Source: an uncultured Caulobacteraceae bacterium
Lineage (GTDB): Bacteria; Pseudomonadota; Alphaproteobacteria; Caulobacterales; Caulobacteraceae
Length of the DNA stretch: 64,000 nt
Assembly: GCA_937138625.1 (NCBI GenBank)
Contig: CAKZPF010000006.1
Location: forward strand, 62,001-126,000
Direction: 5' to 3'
Shown: piece after piece, positions 9,469 to 16,936 of the stretch
Position numbering within the stretch: position 1 is the first letter of the stretch
Layout of the letters: every line of letters begins with the position of its first letter
The notes under the pieces: model-generated
Database searches by the model: none
What the model was told of the DNA's origin: nothing
What the model saw: only the letters and a program-made list of their open reading frames with translations
Position numbers and translations under genes: made by a program

Positions 9469-10321
9469 ATTTTGTTCTCCAACCATCTTTGACGTCAAAG
9501 ACTTGGCCTAGAAAATCTCCTGAATTACCGACATAGTCTTCTGCTGCTTGTCGACTATAGCCTAATATTTTCTGCACCATCTCAGTAAAACTTAAAGGGT
9601 CTTTGATTTGATCGATAAAGAAATAGACAATCACACCTTCAATTTCGATGTAACTTCCATTTCTTTTCGATGTTCCTGCAAAACCACCACCAATGATTGA
9701 ATTGCCTAGCGGCCAAAATACTGGCTTACAGTTATATGTATGGTAGAATGTGTACTGAAAACGCCCCTCACTCTTAATGAGGGCATCATCAATAATTTGT
9801 TGGTTAACGCGTTCAAGGGCGCCATGGTGGTGCCAATAATGATTGATTACATCACCTAAATATCCCATTTCAGATAAAGAAACCTGTTTCCGTGTACCAG
9901 TTACATATAATTTTGTAACATCCACCTTTGACCACTTCGGCCCATCATTGATTGAGCTAATCAGCGTTTGCTTTGCAAATTCAGGTTTGTCTTCATCGGG
10001 TATGGGTTCTGCGATACACCGGCAATTTGGTCTATATCCTGGGTGACCCGTGACTGGTGGGTTATCACGTGTGAAAATTTTACCATCATTGGCGGCATGT
10101 TCTGGGCTGACCTTATTATCGCCTCGCGTACGCCAAATGTATGTCTCGGGTATTTTGTCAGGGTCGTACGTTTTCAGCTCAATACGCCAATTCAGGTGCT
10201 CGAACTGGTCACGCAGTTTAACGAAGCTCCCCACATCTTCGCTCTCAAGCGCGTCAGCCATTTGGCCAAAGACCAAGCTCTGCTCAACCTGTAAATCTAT
10301 TATGCTCTTATCATCCTCCAT
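9431..10321 (-). CDS. MuF (SPP1 gp7-like) motif protein with unknown C-terminal domain
   Basis: A 296-residue protein. Residues about 60-107 read YIWRTRGDNKVSPEHAANDG, then HPGYRPNCRCIAEPI, the C-terminal signature of phage Mu F / SPP1 gp7 minor head proteins. The other half (about 130-296) is an unrecognised domain with HYWHHHG and YFFIDQIKDP segments, and the usual MuF N-terminal portion is missing. Known MuF proteins can carry polymorphic toxin domains after this signature, so the C-terminal half may be a toxin; that is inference. There are no other phage genes nearby. Low GC against the surroundings suggests transfer. Confidence 0.6.
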   Translation of the reverse strand: MEDDKSIIDLQVEQSLVFGQMADALESEDVGSFVKLRDQFEHLNWRIELKTYDPDKIPETYIWRTRGDNKVSPEHAANDGKIFTRDNPPVTGHPGYRPNCRCIAEPIPDEDKPEFAKQTLISSINDGPKWSKVDVTKLYVTGTRKQVSLSEMGYLGDVINHYWHHHGALERVNQQIIDDALIKSEGRFQYTFYHTYNCKPVFWPLGNSIIGGGFAGTSKRNGSYIEIEGVIVYFFIDQIKDPLSFTEMVQKILGYSRQAAEDYVGNSGDFLGQVFDVKDGWRTKFTARKKLDASAP

Positions 10322-10367
10322 ACCCTAAGGGTAAGGCTGATGGGCGGGGAGTGGATAATCTTATGGT

Positions 10368-10471
10368 TTCCCTGTCATGGCGAGAGAACGAAGTGAGCGT
10401 GGCCATCCAGTTTAGGCGGTATGCTGGCACCACGTTGCCACGTTCGTGGCGCCTCGTGATGTCAGGGGGAA
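10368..10471. repeat. imperfect inverted repeat, REP/MITE-like
   Basis: Left arm starts TCCCTGTCATGGCGAG and runs to GTGGCCATCCAG (about 10368-10410). The right arm, CCACGTTGCC to CTCGTGATGTCAGGGGGA (about 10429-10471), is an imperfect reverse complement. This composition is typical of dispersed intergenic palindromic repeats of alphaproteobacteria. No reading frame is associated. Confidence 0.5.
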
Positions 10472-10515
10472 GTAAGGTGATAATTTCTGATAACATCATA
10501 ACCCCTCACCTCAAT

Positions 10516-10534
10516 CCTCTCCCATCGGGAGAGG
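10516..10534. repeat. short intergenic palindrome
   Basis: CCTCTCCC-ATC-GGGAGAGG, a perfect 8-bp stem with a 3-nt loop, preceded by CCCCTCACCTCAAT. This is the common proteobacterial intergenic repeat type CCTCACCCCAACCCTCTCCC. It lies just downstream of the Trm112-like gene and could double as its terminator, though no T-tract follows. Confidence 0.45.
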
Positions 10535-10610
10535 AAGAATGGCAATGGCGACGCCTTTCTCTCCCTCGCTACAGGTTCGGCGACGCTACCTGTTTTGTGA
10601 TGATGGGGGG

Positions 10611-10796
10611 TTATATTTCCCTAGCTTCTTCCACCAGCATCACCGGCACCCCGTCGCGGATGGGATAAGCAAGCTTGGCGTGTTTGCTGATCAGCTCTTG
10701 GGCCTCAGCGTCATAGTCAAGTCGCCCACGGCTGACCGGGCAGACCAGAATTTCCAAAACCTTGGGATCCAATTTAGCAGGAGACGTCTCGGTCAT
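10611..10796 (-). CDS. Trm112-like UPF0434 protein (YcaR family)
   Basis: A 61-residue protein with [13 protein letters not shown] followed by the [16 protein letters not shown] ending that defines the UPF0434/YcaR family, related to the Trm112 zinc-binding methyltransferase partner. The second cysteine pair of true Trm112 is absent, as usual in this family. It lies 9 bp downstream of the ybbN/cnoX gene and is probably co-transcribed with it. Function in bacteria is not firmly established. Confidence 0.85.
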   Translation of the reverse strand: MTETSPAKLDPKVLEILVCPVSRGRLDYDAEAQELISKHAKLAYPIRDGVPVMLVEEAREI

Positions 10797-10805
10797 CCGT
10801 ACCCC

Positions 10806-11693
10806 CTATTGAAACAGGATCGAAGACAAGCGCCGACGGCCATCTTTGGCAATATCCGACATGGGGCCAGCGGCCTCGAAAACCTTGAGCAAGAAATCCT
10901 TGGCGGGGTTATCCTTGGGATCTTCGGCGCATTTCACACCCGCTAGCAAGGTGTCCATAGCTTCAGACAATTGGCCCCGCGCCGCCAAGGCTTTGGCCAG
11001 GTCCACATGGGCCTCGACGCTATCCGGCTTCGCCTGCAGGGTTTGCCGACACCCGGCAGGGTCAAGGGCCAAGCCCTCTTTCAAACTCAGCGAGGCTTTC
11101 AGGCCTGCGACCTCGGGGCCGTTTTGGGCGTCTTCGGGCAGCATGCTCAGCAGGTCATCGATTTTATCCTCTTGCCCGCCAGCCAAATAACAGCGCGCCA
11201 GGCCGACAATGGCCTTGGTGTTTTCGGGATCGGATTGCAAAATCGTGGCGTAATCCTGGGCCGCGCCACCAAAATCATTCATCTTCAGGCTGTCGGCGGC
11301 GCGATCCAAAAGGGCGTCGAGATCCGCGGACGGGGCCTCGCCTGTCAAGCGCCCAATAAAGGCCTGGATCTGGCTGTCCGGCAAGGCGCCCATAAAGCCA
11401 TCCAAAGGCTGACCTTTCGAGAAGGCATACACGGTCGGCACCGAGCGAATGCCCAACTGACCGGCCACGCCAGGATTTTGATCAATGTTCAGTTTGACCA
11501 ATTTCACCTTGCCACCAGCCTGATGCACAGCTTTTTCAAGCGCCGGGGTCAATTGTCGGCAAGGCCCACACCAAGGGGCCCAAAAATCAACGATCACCGG
11601 CTGCTGCATCGAGGCCTCGAGCACCTCTTTAGCAAAACCGGCGTCACTGCCGTCGATGATGGTCTCGGTCTGGGTTTGGGTGTCTAGGGTCAT
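10806..11693 (-). CDS. ybbN: thioredoxin-domain co-chaperone YbbN/CnoX
   Basis: A 295-residue protein. Residues 1-115 form a thioredoxin fold with the active-site WCGPC (C42, C45) and the cis-proline loop RSVPTVYAF; residues about 125-295 are TPR-like helices. This two-domain layout is the YbbN/CnoX chaperedoxin, which protects proteins from oxidative aggregation and cooperates with GroEL. The intact CxxC, lost in the E. coli protein, means thiol-disulfide activity is likely here. AAGGAG precedes the ATG by 7 nt. Followed closely by the UPF0434 gene. Confidence 0.9.
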   Translation of the reverse strand: MTLDTQTQTETIIDGSDAGFAKEVLEASMQQPVIVDFWAPWCGPCRQLTPALEKAVHQAGGKVKLVKLNIDQNPGVAGQLGIRSVPTVYAFSKGQPLDGFMGALPDSQIQAFIGRLTGEAPSADLDALLDRAADSLKMNDFGGAAQDYATILQSDPENTKAIVGLARCYLAGGQEDKIDDLLSMLPEDAQNGPEVAGLKASLSLKEGLALDPAGCRQTLQAKPDSVEAHVDLAKALAARGQLSEAMDTLLAGVKCAEDPKDNPAKDFLLKVFEAAGPMSDIAKDGRRRLSSILFQ

Positions 11694-11763
11694 AGGGGTC
11701 TCCTTAAGCCTCTAAAATGGGCCTCGGCAGGCCGGGATGCAAGGCCCAAGCCGACATGCCGTG

Positions 11764-12315
11764 CTAAAGCGGCCATTCCTCGGCAGTTTCGGCCTGAAAA
11801 TCCACAACCGTGACGGAGCGGTCCAGAGCCCGAAAAAAGGCGCGGAAGGCTGCAGCACTCAGGTTGGTCGTGGCGTCATTGCGTAAGGGGTGAAAATTCA
11901 CCGCCTCGGCCTCGGCCAGCACCCGATCCAAGACAAAGCGCACATGCTGTTCAGGGTCATTCACGAGCGCCAGCGCCGTCACCGCGCCCGGCACCACGCC
12001 CAAACTCGCCTGCATCAGGTCCGGCTTGCCAAAGCTCAGACGTGCCGAGCCGATGATTTTGGGCAGGGTTTTCAGATTGATTTGGCTGTCCACTTGCGCT
12101 GAAATCAGCCACAGTTGGCCTTTGGCGTCTTTCAAAAACAGATTTTTGCTGTGAGCACCAGGCAGGCGTGCCTCAAAAGCGCGCCCCTCCTCGACGGTGA
12201 AAATCGGCGGGGGGCCTTGGGTCTCAAAGGGGATTTTTTGCTGACGCAAAAAGGCCTCCAGCTCTTCGCGACCCATTTGGACTGTGTTGGGGGATATATT
12301 TCTGGTCGTCATCAT
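11764..12315 (-). CDS. YbaK/ProX-type aminoacyl-tRNA deacylase (ProXp-ala-like)
   Basis: A 183-residue member of the YbaK/INS domain family. Features seen are FTVEEGRAFEARLPGAHSKNLFLKD near residues 45-70 (the invariant Lys in SKNLFLKD), the GSARLSFGKPDLM segment and the GAVTALALVND motif. This pattern fits ProXp-ala (PrdX), the free-standing enzyme that hydrolyses Ala mischarged on tRNA-Pro. It is the last intact chromosomal gene before the tRNA-Gly and the mobile element and is transcribed away from them. Confidence 0.8.
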   Translation of the reverse strand: MMTTRNISPNTVQMGREELEAFLRQQKIPFETQGPPPIFTVEEGRAFEARLPGAHSKNLFLKDAKGQLWLISAQVDSQINLKTLPKIIGSARLSFGKPDLMQASLGVVPGAVTALALVNDPEQHVRFVLDRVLAEAEAVNFHPLRNDATTNLSAAAFRAFFRALDRSVTVVDFQAETAEEWPL

Positions 12316-12327
12316 GCGAAAAGCCTA

Positions 12328-12356
12328 TTGCATTCTGTGCTGAGGTGCGCAATAAC
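12328..12356 (+). promoter_or_regulatory. candidate promoter of tRNA-Gly
   Basis: TTGCAT (12328-12333), 17 bp, AATAAC (12351-12356); the -10-like hexamer ends 37 nt before the mature tRNA 5' end. The match to the sigma-70 consensus is modest (3/6 and 4/6), so this rests mainly on position in the short gap between the divergent deacylase gene and the tRNA. Confidence 0.3.
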
Positions 12357-12393
12357 GCTGATCCTCAAAGGGGCACGATGGTGCACCGGAGAC

Positions 12394-12468
12394 GCGGGCG
12401 TAGCTCAGGGGTAGAGCGTTACCTTGCCAAGGTAAATGTCGTGAGTTCGAATCTCATCGCCCGCTCCA
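12394..12468 (+). tRNA. tRNA-Gly (anticodon GCC)
   Basis: Acceptor strand GCGGGCG (12394-12400) pairs with CGCCCGC (12458-12464); discriminator T12465 and an encoded CCA (12466-12468) follow. The D arm AGCTCAGGGGTAGAGC, the anticodon arm TTACC-TTGCCAA-GGTAA with anticodon GCC, and the T loop GTTCGAATC are all present. The gene is intact and its 3' end is the attachment core for the integrated element. Confidence 0.97.
12455..12468 (+). repeat. attL core (tRNA 3' end)
   Basis: CATCGCCCGCTCCA, identical over 14 bp to 57408-57421, where it stands without the rest of a tRNA. Direct repeats of a tRNA 3' end around an integrase-bearing segment are the standard signature of site-specific integration. 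Confidence 0.9.
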
Positions 12469-12500
12469 GATTTCTTTTTCTCCAAACTGATAAGCCATTG

Positions 12501-12524
12501 AAAAGCAAGGATTTACTTGCTTTT
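12501..12524 (+). terminator. hairpin downstream of tRNA-Gly
   Basis: AAAAGCAAG-GATTTA-CTTGCTTTT, a perfect 9-bp stem with a 6-nt loop whose 3' arm ends in TTTT. It lies 32 nt past the tRNA CCA, inside the mobile element, so the element brings its own stop signal between the tRNA and int. Confidence 0.5.
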
Positions 12525-12554
12525 CTTGCGCATTCGAATCTTTTTCGCTTCATT

Positions 12555-12590
12555 TTTGGGCTAGAATATTGCCAGAATTTGGGCCATAAA
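12555..12590 (+). promoter_or_regulatory. left pair of integrase arm-type repeats
   Basis: TTTGGGCTAGAAT (12555-12567) and TTTGGGCCATAAA (12578-12590), 23 bp apart. The second lies in a 20-bp stretch from GCCAGAATTT onward that recurs near the right end (57329-57346) almost unchanged. The second copy ends 5 bp before the int start codon, so integrase bound here would also block its own expression. Confidence 0.55.
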
Positions 12591-12595
12591 ATGCT

Positions 12596-14005
12596 ATGGC
12601 TCGACCTCTTGATGGTGATCGATACCTCCGCCAGCGGGCGGGATGGTACTATTACTACCGGCACATTCCGCGCCGGGTTCAACCCTTCTATGAGGGTCAG
12701 ACAATTCGCCTGGCGCTCGGCACGCAATCGCGCGACATCGCCCGCATGCGACGGGATGAATTGGTCGAAGCCGATGACACCTTCTGGGCTCAGCTCAAGC
12801 TTTCCCTTGACCTGGAAAAAGCCGGACAGACCATGGACACCGTTCATGCCCGCAAGCGTTACGAAATCGCCAAGGCGCGCGCCATGGCGGCGGGTTATAC
12901 CTATCGCCCGGTAGACCAGCTCGCTGATCCGACTCAGATTGAGGACATCGTTCGACGGATCCTGACCGTTGAACAGCAGGCCGCATCGGATGGACGGCTC
13001 AACGAAGCTGTCGTCGACGCCGTCCTGGGCGGCGTCAGCGAACCGAAGACAACGGTCTCGGAAGCGATGGACATTTACAAGGCCAAGATCGCGCTTGGCG
13101 AGTTGCGCAGTAAGTCGCCAGCTCAAAAGAAGCTCTGGCACGCCACAAAGGATCGGTCTCTTCGGTATTTCGTCTAAGTGATTGGCGACGTGCCCATTGC
13201 GGACATCACGCGCGAACATGCCCAGACCTATTTCGACTGGTGGAACCAGCAGCTTTCGCCTGACGATCCGGACGAGAAGCCCAAGAAGCCGAAGACCGCG
13301 GCGCGTCACTTCAGCGACATTCGTAAGCTCTACGCGGAATACTTCCGATATATGGGGGAAGAGGACCGCCAGAACCCGTTCCGCAATATGAATTTCAAGG
13401 GGAAGTCGCGGACAGTGATCCCGGCCTTTCCGGACACCTGGGTGCGCGAGAAAATCCTGGTTCGCGGCGCCCTTGATGGCCTGACCGAAGAACTCCATCT
13501 CGTCACCTTCATGTTGATCGAGACGGGATGTCGGCCAAGCGAGATCATCAATCTGCGGCCAGAGGACATCGTTCTGAAGGCAAAAGTCCCCCACATCGCC
13601 ATTCGTGCGCGGGACGACCGGGAGACCAAGACCGAGACCTCGATCCGGGAAATTCCGCTTGTCGGCGTCGCACTTGAGGCGGCCAGGCGCGCGCCGGACG
13701 GGTTTCCACGATATGTCGACAAGTCCAATTCCTTCTCCGCGGCGATGAGCGCAGCCTTCAGGCGACGCGAACTTTTTCCGACGGCGGATCACGTCATTTA
13801 CTCGTTCCGGCATTCCTTCGAGAAACGGATGCAGGAAGCGAACATCGACTACGCTCTGCGTTGCCTCCTGATGGGGCACAAACACGACCGCCCTAAATAT
13901 GGTGATGGCGGGTCGCTGAGCTATCGTCGTGATGAGTTGATGAAGATTGCGCACCCTGTGCCGAGGGACTTGTTCGCGGATTTCGACGCGGTGCACGTCG
14001 CTTGA
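12596..14005 (+). pseudogene. int: tyrosine recombinase/integrase with in-frame TAA
   Basis: Two collinear pieces in the same frame: 12596-13177 (193 codons, N-terminal arm-binding and core-binding parts) ends in TAA right after LRYFV, and 13178-14005 (275 codons) continues with VIGDVPIADITREHAQTYFDWW. The second piece holds the catalytic residues: Arg in TGCRPSEI, Arg-His in YSFRHSF, His in GHKHDRPKYG and a Tyr near the C-terminus. Removing the stop gives a normal phage-type integrase of about 469 residues. GTG directly follows the TAA, so reinitiation or readthrough is conceivable. A single nonsense mutation (for example CAA to TAA) or a sequencing error would explain it. Confidence 0.85.
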
Positions 14006-14174
14006 CTGGAGCAGATAGTTTCTGTGCGCGATCGATTTTTTCGGTCAAGGTCCGTCGGCGCTCATAGTCCGCATCAAGAATTTCAAACAGCGGCAAAAAC
14101 CTGTCGCCGAACTCAGTAACGATCCGCGCCGCGAGGGCGCGCGCACGTTCAAGGTCTTCCGTCGAAACCGCCAT
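13893..14174 (-). CDS. small hypothetical protein antisense to the integrase 3' end
   Basis: The frame starting at ATG 14174 (MAVSTEDLERARALAARIV) gives 93 residues: a helical, Arg/Glu-rich N-terminal half containing FGDRFLPLFEILDADYERRR and a basic, Ser/His-rich tail. The helical half looks like real protein, but the last 113 bp overlap the integrase gene on the other strand. I do not recognise a function. The longer frame up to 14351 is less likely, because that region holds an inverted repeat. Confidence 0.45.
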   Translation of the reverse strand: MAVSTEDLERARALAARIVTEFGDRFLPLFEILDADYERRRTLTEKIDRAQKLSAPVKRRAPRRNPRTSPSAQGAQSSSTHHDDSSATRHHHI

Positions 14175-14330
14175 GATGGACATGATCAGATCAAATCTTC
14201 TGAACCACCACCTCGGAAGCTCGCAAATGCGCCGGGTGATCGACATGAGTTTGCAAGGGTTCAGTAAGCGGCTTGGTGCGGTGAAGAAGCATGCCGCAAT
14301 CGGTAGGAGGCCTTTTGAAGGCGGGCACTT

Positions 14331-14351
14331 TTGTACACCTTGAGTGTACAA
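14331..14351. promoter_or_regulatory. perfect inverted repeat upstream of hipBA
   Basis: TTGTACAC-CTTGA-GTGTACAA, perfect 8-bp arms with a 5-nt spacer. It sits 37 bp before the first hipB operator and differs in sequence from those operators, so it may bind a different regulator. The gap 14175-14506 between the small antisense gene and hipB is otherwise regulatory sequence without a gene. Confidence 0.4.
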
Positions 14352-14388
14352 GATCGAGTTTCATCAAACACAGAGCCAAATCATGTAA

Positions 14389-14500
14389 TTCCCGAACGGG
14401 AATAATCGGCTCGAAAGAGACTCCATTCGCGTCACTCTTCCCGTTCGGGAATATTCCGCTTGACGCCATCGCTCCAATCACATATCTTCCCGATCAGGAA
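14389..14500 (+). promoter_or_regulatory. three phased palindromic operators of hipBA
   Basis: TTCCCGAACGGGAA (14389-14402), TTCCCGTTCGGGAA (14438-14451) and TTCCCGATCAGGAA (14487-14500) lie at exactly 49-bp intervals. The first two are perfect palindromes; the third has one mismatch and contains the AGGA ribosome site of hipB. HipB proteins are known to bind several spaced palindromes upstream of their own operon, so these are very probably the autoregulatory sites. Confidence 0.75.
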
Positions 14501-14506
14501 GATGAG

Positions 14507-14725
14507 ATGATGACGCCAACAGACATCGGAACCACCATACGCGCGGCGCGAAAGGCTCAAGGCCTGCGGCAGGACGAACTTGCCGCCGCGGCGAATGTCG
14601 GCGTGCGCTTTTTGATCGAGCTCGAAGGCGGCAAGGAAACGGCCCAGCTTGGCAAGACGCTGGCCGTCCTGGCTGCGCTCGGAATAAACGTGGAGCTATC
14701 CATCCCTGATGGGGACGCCACATGA
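14507..14725 (+). CDS. hipB: HipB-type XRE antitoxin and repressor
   Basis: A 72-residue helix-turn-helix protein: TTIRAARKAQGLRQDELAAAANVG followed by LEGGKETAQLGKTLAVLAALGI, the XRE fold typical of HipB. It would neutralise HipA and repress the operon through the three palindromes upstream. ATG 14507 is preceded by AGGA at 6 nt. The stop overlaps the hipA start (ATGA), as is usual for this pair. Confidence 0.9.
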   Translation: MMTPTDIGTTIRAARKAQGLRQDELAAAANVGVRFLIELEGGKETAQLGKTLAVLAALGINVELSIPDGDAT

Positions 14726-15984
14726 CACGGCGACTGATCGTCTGGTGGAATGGCGCGCGCGTTGGCCAGCTTGCGCTGAACGAATATGGCGAGCCCGAAT
14801 TCGCCTATGCCGAAGACTGGCTCGCCACGTCGAACGCGAGACCGGTGTCAGCCTCCTTACCCCTGCAGCCTGAACCTTTCGACCGGAGGGTGACCCTTCC
14901 CTTCTTCGAGGGCCTCCTGCCGGAGGCGTCGCAGCGAACCGCCATCGCGCAGGCACTGGGTATCTCGGAACGAAATGAATTCCGCCTCCTGGAAGAGATT
15001 GGCGGCGAAGTCGCCGGGGCGATAGAGGTGTGGCCGGAGGGCGTCGCGCCCGCACCAAACGGCACACCCGACAGATCCCGCAGTCTGAGCGATGACGAAC
15101 TGGTTGCGCTGATTGATCGATTGCCGACGCGTCCGATGCTGGCGGGCGGCGAAGACGGTTTGCGGCTTTCGCTGGCCGGGGCTCAATCGAAACTGCCTGT
15201 CGTCTACAGGGACGGAGAAATAGCCCTGCCCGCACCGGGGCAGCCGACAACGCATATCCTGAAACCCGAGATCACCCGGTTCGAGGGCACCGCCGAGAAC
15301 GAGGCCTTCTGCATGCGGCTCGCCCGAGCCATCGGTCTCGACGTCGCTGACGTCCAGTATCGCGATGTCGGGGACAAGCGGTTTCTGCTGATCGAACGCT
15401 ATGACCGACTGACAGGAGAGGACGGCAAGACCATTCGTCTTCATCAGGAGGATTTCTGCCAGGCGCTCGGGTTCACGTCTGCGCGCAAATACGCCAGCGA
15501 TGGCGGGCCTGTCTTCCGGGACTGTTTCGCACTCGTGCGGCGAGTGACGACCCGGCCTGCCACCGAAGCCCTGAAGCTTCTGGATGCAGCCCTGTTCAAC
15601 GCAATCATCGGCAATGCCGATGCTCATGCGAAGAATTTCAGTTTGCTGTACCTGCCAGACCGGACGCAGCTCGCACCGCTCTATGATCTTCTCTCCACCA
15701 TCGCCTATCCTGACCTCAGCCAGCGCTTCGCCATGAAGATCGGCGGACGCCGGACACTGGAGGAGATTTACCCCGCCGATCTCGACAAGTTCGCAAAGGA
15801 CATCGAGATCCGCGCGCCATTTGTCCGCAGGCGGATGGGAGAGATTGCAGAAACTATCATCGAGCAATCGGGACGTGTTGTGTCTACGCTTGCGTTGCCG
15901 CCCGCCCGGGATACCCTGATGAACAGCATTTGCGACACCGTTACAGGAAGAGCGAAATCCTTGCTGGAGAGGCTCGGAGCCTGA
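14722..15984 (+). CDS. hipA: HipA-type serine/threonine kinase toxin
   Basis: A 420-residue HipA-family kinase. HipA of E. coli phosphorylates glutamyl-tRNA synthetase and induces persistence. Seen here are the N-terminal subdomain with RPVSASLPL, the ATP-binding LSLAGAQSKLPV (about 152-163), the HILKPE lysine region, FLLIERYDR, the catalytic loop GNADAHAKNFSLLY (about 296-309) and the metal-binding LAPLYDLLS (about 317-325). All key motifs are present, so it should be active. It forms an operon with hipB, and lies between the integrase and the defence operon. Confidence 0.92.
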   Translation: MTRRLIVWWNGARVGQLALNEYGEPEFAYAEDWLATSNARPVSASLPLQPEPFDRRVTLPFFEGLLPEASQRTAIAQALGISERNEFRLLEEIGGEVAGAIEVWPEGVAPAPNGTPDRSRSLSDDELVALIDRLPTRPMLAGGEDGLRLSLAGAQSKLPVVYRDGEIALPAPGQPTTHILKPEITRFEGTAENEAFCMRLARAIGLDVADVQYRDVGDKRFLLIERYDRLTGEDGKTIRLHQEDFCQALGFTSARKYASDGGPVFRDCFALVRRVTTRPATEALKLLDAALFNAIIGNADAHAKNFSLLYLPDRTQLAPLYDLLSTIAYPDLSQRFAMKIGGRRTLEEIYPADLDKFAKDIEIRAPFVRRRMGEIAETIIEQSGRVVSTLALPPARDTLMNSICDTVTGRAKSLLERLGA

Positions 15985-16046
15985 AGCCGGAGATTGTTTC
16001 ATTCGAGTCGACAGCGTCTGCCACACGCTCACCCGGACAAGAGCGT

Positions 16047-16862
16047 TTAGAAATCACTCTGCCGGGTATCGATCGGCAAATGCTCTGTACGGACGCGTTC
16101 AAGTCTCGCACCCGCTTCATTCAACCCCCAGCGCCGGTCCAGATAGAACTCGAGTGCCTTGCGCACTTCGACTTTCAGGAGATCGTCGTTGAAGCCATAC
16201 TCCCGTCGAACAACAGCGGCTTGCGCCGCACTCAGCTGCGCGCTTGGCCTCAGCCAGATGATGCTCAGCGTGTGCCATTCGGAATCCACCGGCAACAGCG
16301 CCTCGAGCTCTCCTGCTTGGAACTCATTCTTCGGTTCGATCCTGGCGGGATGAAAGTTCCGGTACTCGCCGCGTTTGTAGCTATAGGCCCGGAAGTGAAT
16401 GCTCTCGCCATCGAAGATAAACCGGGTTGGCGCGACCCATTGCGGCGCCGTTTCTCCTGAACTCATCGATGTATAGGCAATCCTGATTTTTTTACGGTTC
16501 GAGATGGCGTCGTGAAGGGCGGTCGCGATTTGCGGGTCCAGCCACCGTTTCGCGCGAGGCAGCGCAGCGGGCAACTCATCATTCGAGGTCGTGTCGAGAA
16601 CGCCGAATACGTCCAGCATTGAAGATGGCCCAATCGGCTGATGATCTCTCGCTGCGACATAGGCTTTCAGGTGCGCGTCATATTCCGGCGCGTTCTGCGT
16701 GATCAGAGAGAGATAGGCCCGAAAATCATTGGCGGCCTGCGCGGTTGAGATTCCAAACCGCTCAGTGAGATCACGCCGCCGCGCCACGCCGCGCCAGGTG
16801 AAGCACCTGTCGAGAAACAAAAGGCGCTGTCGCTGGGCATGTTTCAGGTCGTCGAGCGTCAT
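16047..16862 (-). CDS. WYL-domain transcriptional regulator (CapW/BrxR-like)
   Basis: About 271 residues with an N-terminal winged helix-turn-helix (RRDLTERFGISTAQAANDFRAYL), a central WYL domain (about 120-200: IRIAYTSMSSGE, FRAYSYKRGEYRNFHPARI) and a C-terminal extension. This order matches the CapW/BrxR repressors that control CBASS, BREX and other phage-defence operons. It diverges from sbcD, with an inverted repeat between the two genes. I prefer ATG 16862 because AGAGGA lies upstream at good spacing; ATG 16898 or TTG 16901 would add 12-13 residues. Confidence 0.85.
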   Translation of the reverse strand: MTLDDLKHAQRQRLLFLDRCFTWRGVARRRDLTERFGISTAQAANDFRAYLSLITQNAPEYDAHLKAYVAARDHQPIGPSSMLDVFGVLDTTSNDELPAALPRAKRWLDPQIATALHDAISNRKKIRIAYTSMSSGETAPQWVAPTRFIFDGESIHFRAYSYKRGEYRNFHPARIEPKNEFQAGELEALLPVDSEWHTLSIIWLRPSAQLSAAQAAVVRREYGFNDDLLKVEVRKALEFYLDRRWGLNEAGARLERVRTEHLPIDTRQSDF

Positions 16863-16905
16863 CCAATTTCCTCTCTTGACTCCTGTTAACCTATGCATCA
16901 AAAAA

Positions 16906-16927
16906 GTATACGTATAAAAAATATACG
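16906..16927. promoter_or_regulatory. candidate operator between WYL regulator and sbcD
   Basis: CGTATA-AAAAA-TATACG (16911-16927), perfect 6-bp arms, overlapping the palindrome TATACGTATA (16907-16916). It lies 10 bp before the sbcD start codon and upstream of the divergent regulator, the place where a CapW/BrxR-type dimer would bind to repress the defence operon. Confidence 0.55.
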
Positions 16928-16936
16928 GAACAAGTC

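Noticed and set aside
13175-13177. Programmed stop-codon readthrough or a recoded amino acid in int
   Set aside because: No recoding element or special tRNA is visible, and the other broken genes use both TAA and TAG, so simple mutation or sequencing error is more likely.
12419-13996. 525-codon open frame on the - strand
   Set aside because: It lies antisense to the integrase, and the integrase frame carries the recognisable recombinase motifs. It is a shadow of high-GC coding sequence.
14857-16032. 391-codon - strand frame
   Set aside because: Antisense to hipA, which has all kinase motifs.
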